Translations under genes and position numbers: made by a program
From: a virus
Reading direction: 5' to 3' (one strand)
Virus record (IMG/VR): IMGVR_UViG_3300037343_000250
Span: 1-64,000 of that record
DNA: 64,000 nt
The notes under the pieces: model-generated
Seen by the model: the letters and a program-made list of their open reading frames with translations, nothing else
Databases searched by the model: none
What the model was told of the DNA's origin: nothing
Part shown: one piece after another, positions 28,001-37,033 of the stretch
How the letters are laid out: the number at the start of each line of letters is the position of its first letter
Position numbering within the stretch: the first letter of the stretch is position 1

Positions 28001-30085
28001 ATGGCTGATGATGACACAAAAAAGACAAATAAAAAAGACAATTCCAAAACTCATGACAGCAAAAAATATATTGAGACTGAGCCTACAATGAACGAAGAAG
28101 AAATGGATATTTACCTTGAAGGGTTAGATGATGATGATTTGTTATCACATTTCGATTCGTTAGATGAGGCCCCTTTGAATATTGCACAAAGAAGAAAACG
28201 TGCTATGATCATGCGTAAATTCAAAAGTAAAATTGTAGCTGCAAGGGCGCGTTCAAAGAAAAGAAAAGCATCACCAGAAAAGTTGAAGCTAAGAGCTCGA
28301 AAAACTGCTCGTAATATGATACGCCAAAGGCTTATGAAAAATAAATCATATAGTGAAATGACACCTTCTGAAAAAGTGGCACTAGACAAGCGGCTGGCAA
28401 GAGTTCCCAAAGCAGCGATAGACAGAATAGCAACAAGACAACTGCCCATAGTTAGGAAGGCGGAAGTCGAAAGATTGTCAAAATTAAGATCAACCAAGAA
28501 AGAATCTTTAGACAATCGGTTCGAAGACTTTCTATATGAGGCTTCTTTAGCAGACACAAACATCAAAAAAAGATATCACATGGCACTTGAAAAAGACAAC
28601 TCTGTAAAATTTGATAACAGATTTAAGATTTTCAGCAAAAAAAATAGCGAGCAGACTGAATCTATTGCGGAATCAGAAAAGCTTTGCGAAATGGTTGAAG
28701 CATATGAAAATTATTTGTTTGGCGAAAGTATAGATTACCAGAATCTGGACGAACAAACGATATTGGACAAAGTTATAAGCGCAGTTCATAAACATGTCTT
28801 GAAGGGCACAAATTTGTATGACATAGCATATGAAATTAGTGGTGCAGCAGGCGTTAGCGTCGGTCCTAGAGAAATCATGAACATGTATATTAAAAAGTTT
28901 GGCGACCCAAATATAAAAGAACCAAAAGATCATTCAGCATTAAAAGGAAAATATGGTTTCAAGGAAAATAACTCCACGCCGTCACAGCGCGAATATGGCA
29001 CCGATAGTTTGGTAAGGATATTAAAAAAAGACACGCCATATCAAAATGAGTCAGCATTAAACTCTATGATACGACGTGGTATGAATGTGGCATTTGAACA
29101 GCCATCTATTATAGGACAACCGATATCAACCAAAGGCATTTTCGTAGGAACTGATGCTAAAACTGGCAGAATGCGCATACGCGAACGAGATGGTAAGTTG
29201 CATATAGTTAAGCATGAATATGTAGAAGCAATTTTAGAATCCAGAAGCGTAATGGGCCTGAAAGAATACAGCATGTCACTACCTAAAGCCAAAGACACAC
29301 TTGGCATCAAAAGAGATAAAATGCCACAAGTTTCTAGTAAGGACATGGATGATTTTAAGAATTATCTCAAATCCAATAACGTATCAATTGATAAAAAAAT
29401 TGCAGACCCATCAAAACTAATGGCATCACAAAAAGAATTTGATGCTGACAAAGTTGCTGATAAAATGGCAAAGATGAACAAATCTAATGTAGAGCCAAAA
29501 GCTATAATCATAAGCTCTGACAACTATGTGATTGATGGTCATCATAGATGGTTAGCTGCAAAGAACCTCGGCATAAAAATTCCTGCTCTTAAAGCAACGA
29601 TGAAGGCCAAAGAGTTGATAAAATTGATCAACAAGTACCCAAAAGTAAAAAATGTTGGCATAAACGAGAGCGGTCTTTATGAGGCATTTTCGGAGATTAA
29701 TGAAAACGATTCTTGTACTGTTCTGACTATGGCGCAAATGCGCGAATTTGAAAAACTGGTAGACAAACTATTTGCCAAGTTTAAAATTGATTTTGACTTC
29801 ACTAAGCATTTTAGAGAAAGAATGTCTGATGAAAGAAATTCGCCTTGTATTACTATGCGTGAATTGGCGGCTATGATTAAAAAAATATATGACTTGAACA
29901 AAGCAGATAGTAAATCATTAACAAAATTTACTGACACTGAAGCGGTCATAAAAGATATGCAATCAAATCTTAATATGCCTATTGCAGTAGAATATGATAG
30001 AAGCAAAGATGAATTGCGTGTGGTCGCTAAAACGATAATGCGCAAAAAAGACTTCCGCACCCCCAACACAATAGTAAGAGTCTAA
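28001..30085 (+). CDS. Large probable internal virion protein with ParB-like and RelE-like modules
   Basis: 694 aa. An acidic N-terminus with FDSLDEAP is followed by a very basic stretch (residues 62-160, RRKRAMIMRKFKSKIVAARARSK...), like DNA-contacting prohead core proteins of T4-like phages. Residues about 505-525 have VIDGHHRWLAAKNLG, the ParB/sulfiredoxin-type DGHHR motif. The C-terminal FTKHFRERMSDERN plus NMPIAVEYDR...LRVVAKTIMRK resembles small toxin-type folds. A packaged protein acting early in the host is a plausible inference. Two late-type boxes lie upstream. Confidence 0.55.
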   Translation: MADDDTKKTNKKDNSKTHDSKKYIETEPTMNEEEMDIYLEGLDDDDLLSHFDSLDEAPLNIAQRRKRAMIMRKFKSKIVAARARSKKRKASPEKLKLRARKTARNMIRQRLMKNKSYSEMTPSEKVALDKRLARVPKAAIDRIATRQLPIVRKAEVERLSKLRSTKKESLDNRFEDFLYEASLADTNIKKRYHMALEKDNSVKFDNRFKIFSKKNSEQTESIAESEKLCEMVEAYENYLFGESIDYQNLDEQTILDKVISAVHKHVLKGTNLYDIAYEISGAAGVSVGPREIMNMYIKKFGDPNIKEPKDHSALKGKYGFKENNSTPSQREYGTDSLVRILKKDTPYQNESALNSMIRRGMNVAFEQPSIIGQPISTKGIFVGTDAKTGRMRIRERDGKLHIVKHEYVEAILESRSVMGLKEYSMSLPKAKDTLGIKRDKMPQVSSKDMDDFKNYLKSNNVSIDKKIADPSKLMASQKEFDADKVADKMAKMNKSNVEPKAIIISSDNYVIDGHHRWLAAKNLGIKIPALKATMKAKELIKLINKYPKVKNVGINESGLYEAFSEINENDSCTVLTMAQMREFEKLVDKLFAKFKIDFDFTKHFRERMSDERNSPCITMRELAAMIKKIYDLNKADSKSLTKFTDTEAVIKDMQSNLNMPIAVEYDRSKDELRVVAKTIMRKKDFRTPNTIVRV

Positions 30086-30110
30086 TTCTTACCCACAAAA
30101 GGACAATAAA

Positions 30111-30809
30111 ATGAAGACGTTTAAAGCACTAAATGAAGAACTTTATATTGAAGGCCATGAAGAGTATTTGGGCGATGATATGACACAAAAAGAACTAAAA
30201 ATTGCAATATATTCTGCTAAAAATATACTTGAAATGCTTCAAGATGGTGAAATGATTCAAAGGTGGCAAATAAGTGCTATTGTGAAAGCATCTGATGAAT
30301 TGGCATCTGTATATTCAAGCATGAGCGCAGACATGGATGATGATATGGATGATGATATGGATTACGAATATGAAGATGAATATTACCAAGACGAACCAAC
30401 GTATAGTCAATATGGATATAACATGTATGGTGAAAATAAAGAAACCCACAAAACAAAAGACGGCAAAACTGCCAAAAAAGGTCTTTGGTATAATATAAAT
30501 CAGCGCAAGAAAAAGGGTCTTGCACCCAAAGAAAAAGGCGACGAAGGATATCCAGAAACTTTGGATATTGACGAGGCAATAGAAGTCTCTACAAGTAGAT
30601 ACATGAAAACTCATGGCAAAGCCCCAAGAGATTCTGGTGGTTCTGGCACTTATATGTTTACCGCAAAAAAGACGGGTGAGGTAGATATAAATAATAAAAA
30701 AGAAGTTCACCAAGCATACGGTACATTTGCGGGTGCAAAACAATCTGCAAAAAAATGGGCAAAAGAAAATGGATATGACTCCGTTTATGTCTTAGAAAAT
30801 AAACTGTAA
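30111..30809 (+). CDS. DUF5872-containing protein, probable virion component
   Basis: 232 aa. Begins MKTFKALNEELY, similar to the MK-T/S-F starts of two other proteins here. An acidic MDDDMDDDMDYEYEDEYY tract is followed by KDGKTAKKGLWYNINQRKKKGLAPK, which I recognise as the DUF5872 pattern (KKGLW-NI--KRK). The C-terminal part is basic. Unknown function. Confidence 0.6.
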   Translation: MKTFKALNEELYIEGHEEYLGDDMTQKELKIAIYSAKNILEMLQDGEMIQRWQISAIVKASDELASVYSSMSADMDDDMDDDMDYEYEDEYYQDEPTYSQYGYNMYGENKETHKTKDGKTAKKGLWYNINQRKKKGLAPKEKGDEGYPETLDIDEAIEVSTSRYMKTHGKAPRDSGGSGTYMFTAKKTGEVDINNKKEVHQAYGTFAGAKQSAKKWAKENGYDSVYVLENKL

Positions 30810-30828
30810 ATTGATTGGAAGAACCCAA

Positions 30829-31542
30829 GTGAAAAGTTTTCAAGAACATAGAAATCAATCTGAATACATCCTTTATCTTGAAGCTATTGAATTGTACGAA
30901 AGTAATATACTAAACGAGTTTATTTCAGGAATCGCTGGGAACCTCAAAAAGTATTACGACTTTATTAAGGATATAGCACAACAGGTTAAGGTCGGAATTA
31001 AAGACATTGCTGCCATGTTAAAGAACAAGAAGATTTTTGAATTTTTTCAAAAAATAAAATTTTCAATGGTAAATATATTTTCTAAGGTTAAACTTGGGTT
31101 CAAATACTATAAAGAATTGCGTTCAGCTATTTCTGAATATCTTTCGTCTACAAAAGTTGTTAAGTGGACAGAAGAAAAACTTCGTGGTTTAGATGCTTTT
31201 CTTTCAAAGCACCCAAAGACAAAAAGATTAGCAGGCGTTGCGGTTGGTGCTATCTTATTATACATATGGCTGAATATGAGCTTTACAGGTGACTTTGACT
31301 ATGACTTTGATCAATCTACCCTAATTTCCGCTTTGATGGGGAATTTTACTTTATCAGATATATTTTCAGGGCCTGAAGGCATAAAACTCATTACACTTTT
31401 TGTAACTGGTACTTTATTTAGTTTTCCTTGGCCTGGACCTCAAGCGGCACTGTTTTCATTGTCACTACTATATGGACTGTCTAAAACTGTTGGGTTGCGC
31501 GATCTTGCGATGAAATTCAAACAAAATATGAGCAGAAAATAA
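30829..31542 (+). CDS. Membrane-associated protein with amphipathic helices, 237 aa
   Basis: GTG start at 30829 with GGAAGAA upstream, preferred over TTG 30811. Begins MKSFQEHRNQSEYILYLEA. Long basic amphipathic helices (residues 40-110) are followed by two or three hydrophobic segments (AGVAVGAILLYIWLNM, ITLFVTGTLFSF, ALFSLSLLYGLS). It may be a packaged or pore-forming protein; no family known. A terminator overlaps its end. Confidence 0.5.
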   Translation: MKSFQEHRNQSEYILYLEAIELYESNILNEFISGIAGNLKKYYDFIKDIAQQVKVGIKDIAAMLKNKKIFEFFQKIKFSMVNIFSKVKLGFKYYKELRSAISEYLSSTKVVKWTEEKLRGLDAFLSKHPKTKRLAGVAVGAILLYIWLNMSFTGDFDYDFDQSTLISALMGNFTLSDIFSGPEGIKLITLFVTGTLFSFPWPGPQAALFSLSLLYGLSKTVGLRDLAMKFKQNMSRK

Positions 31543-31572
31543 AGCATTTGGATAAACACCAAATGCTTTTTC
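31541..31572 (+). terminator. Rho-independent terminator
   Basis: An 11-bp stem AAAGCATTTGG/CCAAATGCTTT with a T-run, followed by a late box TTATAAATA. Confidence 0.85.
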
Positions 31573-31635
31573 TTATAAATACAAGTGACATAATTAAATA
31601 AATTGCAATAGTCCAGTTAACAAAAAGAGGCTCAA

Positions 31636-32217
31636 ATGATAAAAGAATTACTCATTCAAATTATGAAAGAATTCGCTCCAACTACTATTGTAGAAAAAAA
31701 CGAATTACAAGAAGCCGTGGAAATACTTGCGGAAGCTGACTTTAGTAAATCGCATCTGGAGATGCTTAAAACAGCATATGCTGGTATTAAAAAAATTGAC
31801 CCTGATAGTGAAGCATATAAAAAGATGATAAAAATGCTTGATGCCATGTCAGATAAGCAAATTGCTACTGTAGCAAAATCAGATATAAATTTTCTTAGTC
31901 TATTAGCAAAAAATAGGGTGATCCGTCGGGGATTGAAAAAAGAAAGCTTATCGGAAGATTCTAAATATACCGTAAACCACAAAACATTTTCTTCTGCTGT
32001 TCAACATGCACAAGCACAAGCCGAAAAACAGGGATTTGAGATAGATGGTGATGAATGGGATAGAAAAGTTGCAATGGGGCCAAAAAAGCCAAGTAGTGGC
32101 AAGACTAACCGATATATAATTGATTTGATGAAAAATGGTAAAGAAGTAAATCGCAGACTTCATATGCAAGTTTATTATGATGAAGGCAGATTTGAATTGA
32201 ACATGTATATCCAATAA
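31636..32217 (+). CDS. Hypothetical, probable prohead-type protein, 193 aa
   Basis: ATG after AAAGAGG. Two domains: a helical N-terminal half (to about residue 100) and a C-terminal half after the linker KKESLSEDSKYTVNHKTF. The linker contains L-S-E, compatible with T4 gp21-type cleavage (L/I-x-E). A similar KESLDEA linker occurs in the 33051 protein. Confidence 0.5.
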   Translation: MIKELLIQIMKEFAPTTIVEKNELQEAVEILAEADFSKSHLEMLKTAYAGIKKIDPDSEAYKKMIKMLDAMSDKQIATVAKSDINFLSLLAKNRVIRRGLKKESLSEDSKYTVNHKTFSSAVQHAQAQAEKQGFEIDGDEWDRKVAMGPKKPSSGKTNRYIIDLMKNGKEVNRRLHMQVYYDEGRFELNMYIQ

Positions 32218-32245
32218 ATAACAATAACATATAAAGGAGATTTCA

Positions 32246-32674
32246 ATGTCACTATGGGGAAAATTAAACGGTGCACCACTAACTGGAACAGTATCGTTAG
32301 CAGATGATACCACAACGGTAACTGGCACCTTAACGCTTTTTACGTCAGAACTTTCTGTCCGTAATGTAGTTGCTTTAGACACAACAGAAGATATGTATAG
32401 AGTATTATCTATTGTATCAGATACAGAAATGACAGTAGAACCTGTCGCTACCGCAGAGTATGTAGATGTTGCGGGATCTTTCAATCAAGTACCAAAATAT
32501 CTGCCACTAGACAAAGCTATCACTGCCGACCTAATATCTGTAGCAACAGCACAGACCTTAGAATCTCGCTTGATAGGCGTCAAAACACCCGGTTGGACCA
32601 CTACACAAACCTACACAGACCAAAATGGTAATACAAGACGTAGAGTTGAAACTTTAGTTGCTTTGAAGTCCTAA
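32246..32674 (+). CDS. Probable virion structural protein, 142 aa
   Basis: AAGGAG ribosome site. Beta-rich sequence: WGKLNGAPLTGTVSLADDTTTVTGTLTLFTSELSVRN... with a C-terminal TQTYTDQNGNTRRRVETLVALKS. This style is common in head or tail decoration proteins of marine T4-like phages. No precise assignment. Confidence 0.5.
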   Translation: MSLWGKLNGAPLTGTVSLADDTTTVTGTLTLFTSELSVRNVVALDTTEDMYRVLSIVSDTEMTVEPVATAEYVDVAGSFNQVPKYLPLDKAITADLISVATAQTLESRLIGVKTPGWTTTQTYTDQNGNTRRRVETLVALKS

Positions 32675-32675
32675 T

Positions 32676-33050
32676 ATGAGATTAGATGAATCGACCTTTC
32701 TCCAATTTGCAATGAAACATTATGATAACCCACATTGTCACGACATTGCGGAATTTGAAGAAGATCTTAAAAGATTTCAGTATATTCGAAAACTTTTTAA
32801 TAGATATAATATTGATGGTGATTTGAGAGAAAGGTTGATTCTAAATCATATTATTATTATATATAACACTTTCGGAACAGGTGCTACTAATATGCTATTT
32901 TTTAAACTTGATGAGTATGCCACAAAATTAAAACCGTTTATTAATTTTTTAAATATGCTACCCGAAAAAATAGAGTATAATGGAAATGTTATATATACTA
33001 ATACAATAGAAACAGACATCACAATAGAAAAAAAATTAAAGGAGATATAA
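32676..33050 (+). CDS. Conserved T4-superfamily protein, 124 aa
   Basis: Starts 2 nt after the upstream stop. N-terminal LDESTFLQFAMKHYDNPHCHDIAEFEEDLKRFQYIRKLFNRY is a pattern I recall as widely shared by T4-like marine phages near structural genes. Function unknown. Confidence 0.65.
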   Translation: MRLDESTFLQFAMKHYDNPHCHDIAEFEEDLKRFQYIRKLFNRYNIDGDLRERLILNHIIIIYNTFGTGATNMLFFKLDEYATKLKPFINFLNMLPEKIEYNGNVIYTNTIETDITIEKKLKEI

Positions 33051-34031
33051 ATGTCACTTAAAGATATAATAATCGCAAGTATAGCATCTAATCCAATTGG
33101 CTTAAAAGAAGCATTCTCATTAGCTATTAATGAAAGAATTAAAACTGCATTAGAAGAAAAGAAACTCGATGCTGTAGACGCCAAAGAACTTAGCAAAGAC
33201 TTTAAAGACCGCGACGACAAAGACATTGACAATGACGGTGATGAAGATGATTCAGATGAGTATCTACATAATCGCAGAAAAACAATTGCTAAAGCAATCA
33301 AAAAAGAAAGTCTTGATGAAGCCAAAAAGTATAAAATTACAACGGATGAAACTAAAAAGTATCAACAGATGGGTGCCAACGCATTCAAATCTGGGATCAA
33401 CGCTCCTGTTCTCGACCCTGCATTGTCGGATATTTTGCGTACGGCATCACATGAATCTAAGATAGAGTTCATGAAAGCATGGCTTCGTGGTTGGAACATC
33501 GAAAATCTAAAAGAAAGTCTCGATGAAGCCAAGATGGATGATTCAGAAGTCCTAAAAGCCGCCAAGTCACTTGCTGCGAATGGCAAAGATGCAAAGTCGA
33601 AAGCATTTGGAAAAGGTCTTGTAGATTTTTATGCAAAAAATGATTCATTCACACCAGCACAAGTAGGTGGTCTGCAAAATATTATGAAAAATGCAAGCTT
33701 CCAATTTGCCAAAGAAGACTACATGTTTGAAGCCAAGATGCCTAAAACCGTGTTCGGTAGCAACGATGGATTCAGCTATGCGGTAAATTTGAATGGCGCA
33801 GATAACGAATTTTTCAAACAACCTTTTGGTCGGCAACTTGATACGCTAAAGAAAATAAAAGAATTCACTGCTAAAGCTAAAAAAGGCTCTGTAGGAGCAA
33901 AAGGAAAACCAACACTTGCTGCTGTTAAAGATTGGGTGAAAATGAATCAACCAACACAGTTTTATGCAAAGTGGAAAATGGACAGCACATCATACAAAGA
34001 TGACAGTGTGGAAATATACTACGCTGATTAA
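33051..34031 (+). CDS. Probable prohead core-like protein, 326 aa
   Basis: Begins directly after the upstream stop. The N-terminal module (ASNPIGLKEAFSLAINERIKTALEEKK) is shared with the protein at 35601. An acidic D/E tract follows, then two KESLDEA linkers, each a possible L-x-E protease site, separating charged helical blocks. This architecture fits scaffold or internal head proteins trimmed by the prohead protease. It is inference from pattern only. Confidence 0.55.
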   Translation: MSLKDIIIASIASNPIGLKEAFSLAINERIKTALEEKKLDAVDAKELSKDFKDRDDKDIDNDGDEDDSDEYLHNRRKTIAKAIKKESLDEAKKYKITTDETKKYQQMGANAFKSGINAPVLDPALSDILRTASHESKIEFMKAWLRGWNIENLKESLDEAKMDDSEVLKAAKSLAANGKDAKSKAFGKGLVDFYAKNDSFTPAQVGGLQNIMKNASFQFAKEDYMFEAKMPKTVFGSNDGFSYAVNLNGADNEFFKQPFGRQLDTLKKIKEFTAKAKKGSVGAKGKPTLAAVKDWVKMNQPTQFYAKWKMDSTSYKDDSVEIYYAD

Positions 34032-34035
34032 TTAT

Positions 34036-34074
34036 AATCCCGAGTTAGATATCCGTTTCATCTAACTCGGGATT
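34036..34074 (+). terminator. 15-bp perfect hairpin
   Basis: AATCCCGAGTTAGAT (34036-34050) pairs with 34060-34074. No T-run follows. Probably a terminator or transcript-end stabiliser. Confidence 0.6.
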
Positions 34075-34135
34075 CATATCCTTGTGTATTGTATATCAGG
34101 GCAAAGAAACTAAAAATAAGTAGAAAGATTTTTGT

Positions 34136-34717
34136 ATGCTAGACTTATTCCTCGTATATCAGTTCATTCGGAGGCTTGCCACGCCATTTGTGGAATGGGA
34201 TGCCTATAAACTTGGCATAATTGATGAAAAAGGGGAAGTGCTTAGAAAGCGCAAAACCCTTGCAAGACGTGAAGAAAAAAATGCTTTTGGTATATATGAT
34301 GTTATGCTTCTTAACATAAAAAAGCTATTAGAAAAAATCCCAGGTGGAAGCACAAGGCTTGGTTCTTATGCAGCTGCACTATATTTAATTCGTGAGTGGA
34401 ATCATTTTTCAGACAACACAATGCTGACCGAAGATGTTACAGATAACGAATTAAACTTCGAAGATTTATCTATGTACGTCAATAATATCATAAAAGAAAA
34501 TAATGTCAATATCAAAGATGATATCAATTCTCTTTTTGAAAAAGCATTTGATGAAGATGCGCCAACTATGAATGTCGGCTCTGGTAATATTGCTGGGATG
34601 GGTGTTGGGCCGCAAGGTGAAGTTGGTTTCACACCATCGCAAGTGAGAAAATACAAAAAAAGTAATCAAAAGACCAAAAAATTCAGAGATATGATTACAG
34701 ACATCAGAAATGCATAA
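34136..34717 (+). CDS. Conserved T4-superfamily protein, 193 aa
   Basis: N-terminal LFLVYQFIRRLATPFVEWDAYKLGIIDEKGEVLRKRKTL is a pattern I recall from a conserved, probably structural protein of T4-like phages. A second conserved stretch is LGSYAAALYLIREW; the C-terminus has a Gly-rich turn GSGNIAGMGVGPQGEVGF. Function unknown. Confidence 0.65.
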   Translation: MLDLFLVYQFIRRLATPFVEWDAYKLGIIDEKGEVLRKRKTLARREEKNAFGIYDVMLLNIKKLLEKIPGGSTRLGSYAAALYLIREWNHFSDNTMLTEDVTDNELNFEDLSMYVNNIIKENNVNIKDDINSLFEKAFDEDAPTMNVGSGNIAGMGVGPQGEVGFTPSQVRKYKKSNQKTKKFRDMITDIRNA

Positions 34718-34735
34718 ATTCTAAAGGAAATAGGC

Positions 34736-35599
34736 ATGATAACATTACAAAATTTTAGACAGATGATTCCAAGTAACAAAGAACCAGATGCTTGGTATGC
34801 GATAGCGATGAGATTCTTTGAGAAGTACCAAATTAATACACAAAATAGAATAGCTGGGTTTATGGCACAGTGCGCACACGAATCTAATGATTTTCGTGCA
34901 CTTGAAGAAAACTTGAATTATAGCGAGGATGCTCTTAATCGTGTGTTTGGTAGGTATTTTGGTGCAGGAAAAAGAAATGCCGCTGAATATGCCAGAAACC
35001 CACAAAAAATTGCTAACTATGTGTACATGGATGAATTTAGATCTAAAAAAGGTGCGCTAGGTAATACTGTAGCTGGTGATGGCTGGCGATTTAGAGGCGG
35101 CGGAATCAAACAACTTACTGGAAGAAGCAACTTCACGGTATTTGCAAATTTTATGAAAATGAGTCCTGAGCAAGCGGCTGATTATGTCAGAACTAAAGAA
35201 GGTGCGTTCGAGTCTGCTTGTTGGTTTTGGGAAACTAACAATATTTCAGGCTTCGCTGATAGAGACGACATTAATGGAATGTCAAGAAGAATTAATGGCG
35301 GTGACATAGGCATTGATGACAGACGTAGAAGATATATTTCTGCAAAATCCATCATAGGCAACGTTGATACCAAATCTGCAATAGGGGCTGCGACTTCCAC
35401 ATCGAGTGATATTACCTTAAAAATAGGATCAAATAGTAACTTGGTAAAAGAAGTGCAAACTGCATTGAAGCTCAATGCCGATGGTTCTTTTGGGCCATTA
35501 ACAGAATCAGCAGTCAAATCTTGGCAAAGAATAAATAGATTCATAGCTAATGGTGTTATAGACCAAAAGCAGATAAATAAACTTTTAAGGAGAAACTAA
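34736..35599 (+). CDS. Endolysin: GH19 chitinase-like muramidase with peptidoglycan-binding domain
   Basis: 287 aa. Cleaves cell-wall glycan at lysis. GH19 core: AQCAHESNDF (catalytic Glu49), LEENLNYS, then GDGWRFRGGGIKQLTGRSNF and RRINGGDIGIDDR. Residues about 225-285 are a peptidoglycan-binding repeat: LKIGSNSNLVKEVQTALKLNADGSFGPLTESAVKSWQ. No signal peptide, so it needs the holin encoded at 36746. First gene of a lysis cluster. Confidence 0.9.
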   Translation: MITLQNFRQMIPSNKEPDAWYAIAMRFFEKYQINTQNRIAGFMAQCAHESNDFRALEENLNYSEDALNRVFGRYFGAGKRNAAEYARNPQKIANYVYMDEFRSKKGALGNTVAGDGWRFRGGGIKQLTGRSNFTVFANFMKMSPEQAADYVRTKEGAFESACWFWETNNISGFADRDDINGMSRRINGGDIGIDDRRRRYISAKSIIGNVDTKSAIGAATSTSSDITLKIGSNSNLVKEVQTALKLNADGSFGPLTESAVKSWQRINRFIANGVIDQKQINKLLRRN

Positions 35600-35600
35600 T

Positions 35601-35942
35601 ATGTCACTACAGAGAATAATCAAAGAGTCAGTAGATAAAAATCCTATCGGTCTTAAAGAAGCACTTGAAAACGAACTTCGTGGCCGTATTGCTGTTGCGC
35701 TTGAAGCAAAAATGTGTGACATGGAAGATGAGGATTCATTAGATGGAGATGATGAACTAGATGAAGTTGACATGGGCCAAGCTAGATCTGTTCAAGATAG
35801 ACGTGATAGCCAATCGGTAAATCATAAGGTTACTGTTAATGGTAAAGTAGTTTCAAGTCATGGAAATGATTACTCCGATGCTACTGCTGCAGCAAAAAAA
35901 CTACAAGCGGCTGGTAAGAAAAATATAAGAATAGTGTCTTGA
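35601..35942 (+). CDS. Small paralog of the 33051 protein, probable prohead protein
   Basis: 113 aa. Begins MSLQRIIKESVDKNPIGLKEALENELRGRIAVALEAK, aligning with MSLKDIIIASIASNPIGLKEA... of the 33051 protein. Then an acidic tract and a C-terminal half with VTVNGKVVSSHGNDYSDATAAAKKLQ, resembling small repeated C-terminal domains of internal phage proteins. Inserted between lysis genes. Confidence 0.55.
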   Translation: MSLQRIIKESVDKNPIGLKEALENELRGRIAVALEAKMCDMEDEDSLDGDDELDEVDMGQARSVQDRRDSQSVNHKVTVNGKVVSSHGNDYSDATAAAKKLQAAGKKNIRIVS

Positions 35943-35952
35943 AGGCTAATTG

Positions 35953-36429
35953 ATGAAATCTTGGATTTTCATAGGTATATTGATAGCGTTATTGAGTGGA
36001 GCTGTATACTATTATTACAACACCACTCAAACGCGCATTGAAGCGTTAACACAAGCCAATGCCACGTTGGTTGTGAACAATGGCCAATTATTAAGGGCCA
36101 ATACTGAAAATATCAATACAATTGATAAAATGGAACAAAATTTTGAAGAAGTTACTAGTAATTTTTATGCTGTCCAGAACGATTTTCAAGTTATACGAAT
36201 TGAAAATAATGAGTTGCGTGAACGTCTTGGTCGCCATGAATTAGATGCATTAGCTGCGGCAAAACCAGTATTGGTCCAAAGAACAGTCAATAATGCTTCG
36301 GCAAATGTGCTTAGGTGTTTCGAATTATTATCCGGTGTGCCATTAAATGATAAGGAAAAAAATGCTAAAAACGAGAAAGAATTTAATGTCGAATGTCCTT
36401 GGTTTTGGTCTGGTAATAATACTCCTTAG
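35953..36429 (+). CDS. Inner-membrane spanin subunit (Rz-like)
   Basis: 158 aa. N-terminal membrane anchor SWIFIGILIALLSGAVYYYY, then a long coiled coil (residues 25-105) with many Asn and Gln, as in i-spanins. The o-spanin gene starts inside its 3' end in another frame, the classic Rz/Rz1 arrangement. Together they fuse inner and outer membranes in the last step of lysis. Confidence 0.82.
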   Translation: MKSWIFIGILIALLSGAVYYYYNTTQTRIEALTQANATLVVNNGQLLRANTENINTIDKMEQNFEEVTSNFYAVQNDFQVIRIENNELRERLGRHELDALAAAKPVLVQRTVNNASANVLRCFELLSGVPLNDKEKNAKNEKEFNVECPWFWSGNNTP

Positions 36430-36721
36430 TGCTTGTTCAGTTGGCCCGAAAGATATTGCAGTAACACCAATTGAGATACGAACAGTTGAAGTCAGTAAAC
36501 CTAAACCTATTGTTCCTAAAGTAGACCAGCTTGGCCTTAAAAGTGTCAAATGGATTATCGTCACGCCTGAAAACATAAATCATTTGTTTGATGATATGAA
36601 TGGCGAAAAAGTTCTTTTTGCATTGACATCTGAAGGGTACGAAAATATTGCATTCAATTTATCTGATATTATGGCTATGATTAGGCAACAGCAAAAAGTA
36701 ATAGCAATTTACAAAAAGTAG
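36362..36721 (+). CDS. Outer-membrane spanin lipoprotein (Rz1-like)
   Basis: 119 aa from the ATG at 36362 (AAGGAAAAA upstream). Signal sequence with lipobox LLSAC, then a short Pro/Lys-rich stretch (VSKPKPIVPK). Overlaps the i-spanin gene by 68 nt in a different frame. Longer than the lambda Rz1 type. Confidence 0.8.
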   Translation: MLKTRKNLMSNVLGFGLVIILLSACSVGPKDIAVTPIEIRTVEVSKPKPIVPKVDQLGLKSVKWIIVTPENINHLFDDMNGEKVLFALTSEGYENIAFNLSDIMAMIRQQQKVIAIYKK

Positions 36722-36745
36722 ATTACAAAAGGTATAAATAATCTT

Positions 36746-37033
36746 ATGGAAGATGGTAAAAAAAATTGGCTGCGGACGCATTGGAGGCCAATGATGGCAG
36801 TTGTATATATGATTATTATTCTATTTGATTTTGTCGTAGCTCCTATACTTTGGAGTTTAATTCAAGTTTGGGGTTCTGGTAGTGTTGCATTACAATGGAC
36901 TCCTCTAACATTAATAGCTGGTGGTGTCTTTCATGCTGCTATGGGCGCGGTTTTGGGAATTAGTGCTTTCACAAGAGGCCAAGAAAAGATACAAAGGATA
37001 AAGGCAGATTATGACGGGCAATCAGATGAATGA
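36746..37033 (+). CDS. Holin, GTA 3TM type
   Basis: 95 aa. N-terminal LRTHWRPMMAVVYMIIILFDFVVAPILW, then WTPLTLIAGGVFHAAMGAVLGISAFTRGQEK. The WRP start, two to three membrane helices and final G---RG-EK fit the holin family first defined in the Rhodobacter gene transfer agent. Forms holes that release the endolysin. Confidence 0.78.
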   Translation: MEDGKKNWLRTHWRPMMAVVYMIIILFDFVVAPILWSLIQVWGSGSVALQWTPLTLIAGGVFHAAMGAVLGISAFTRGQEKIQRIKADYDGQSDE

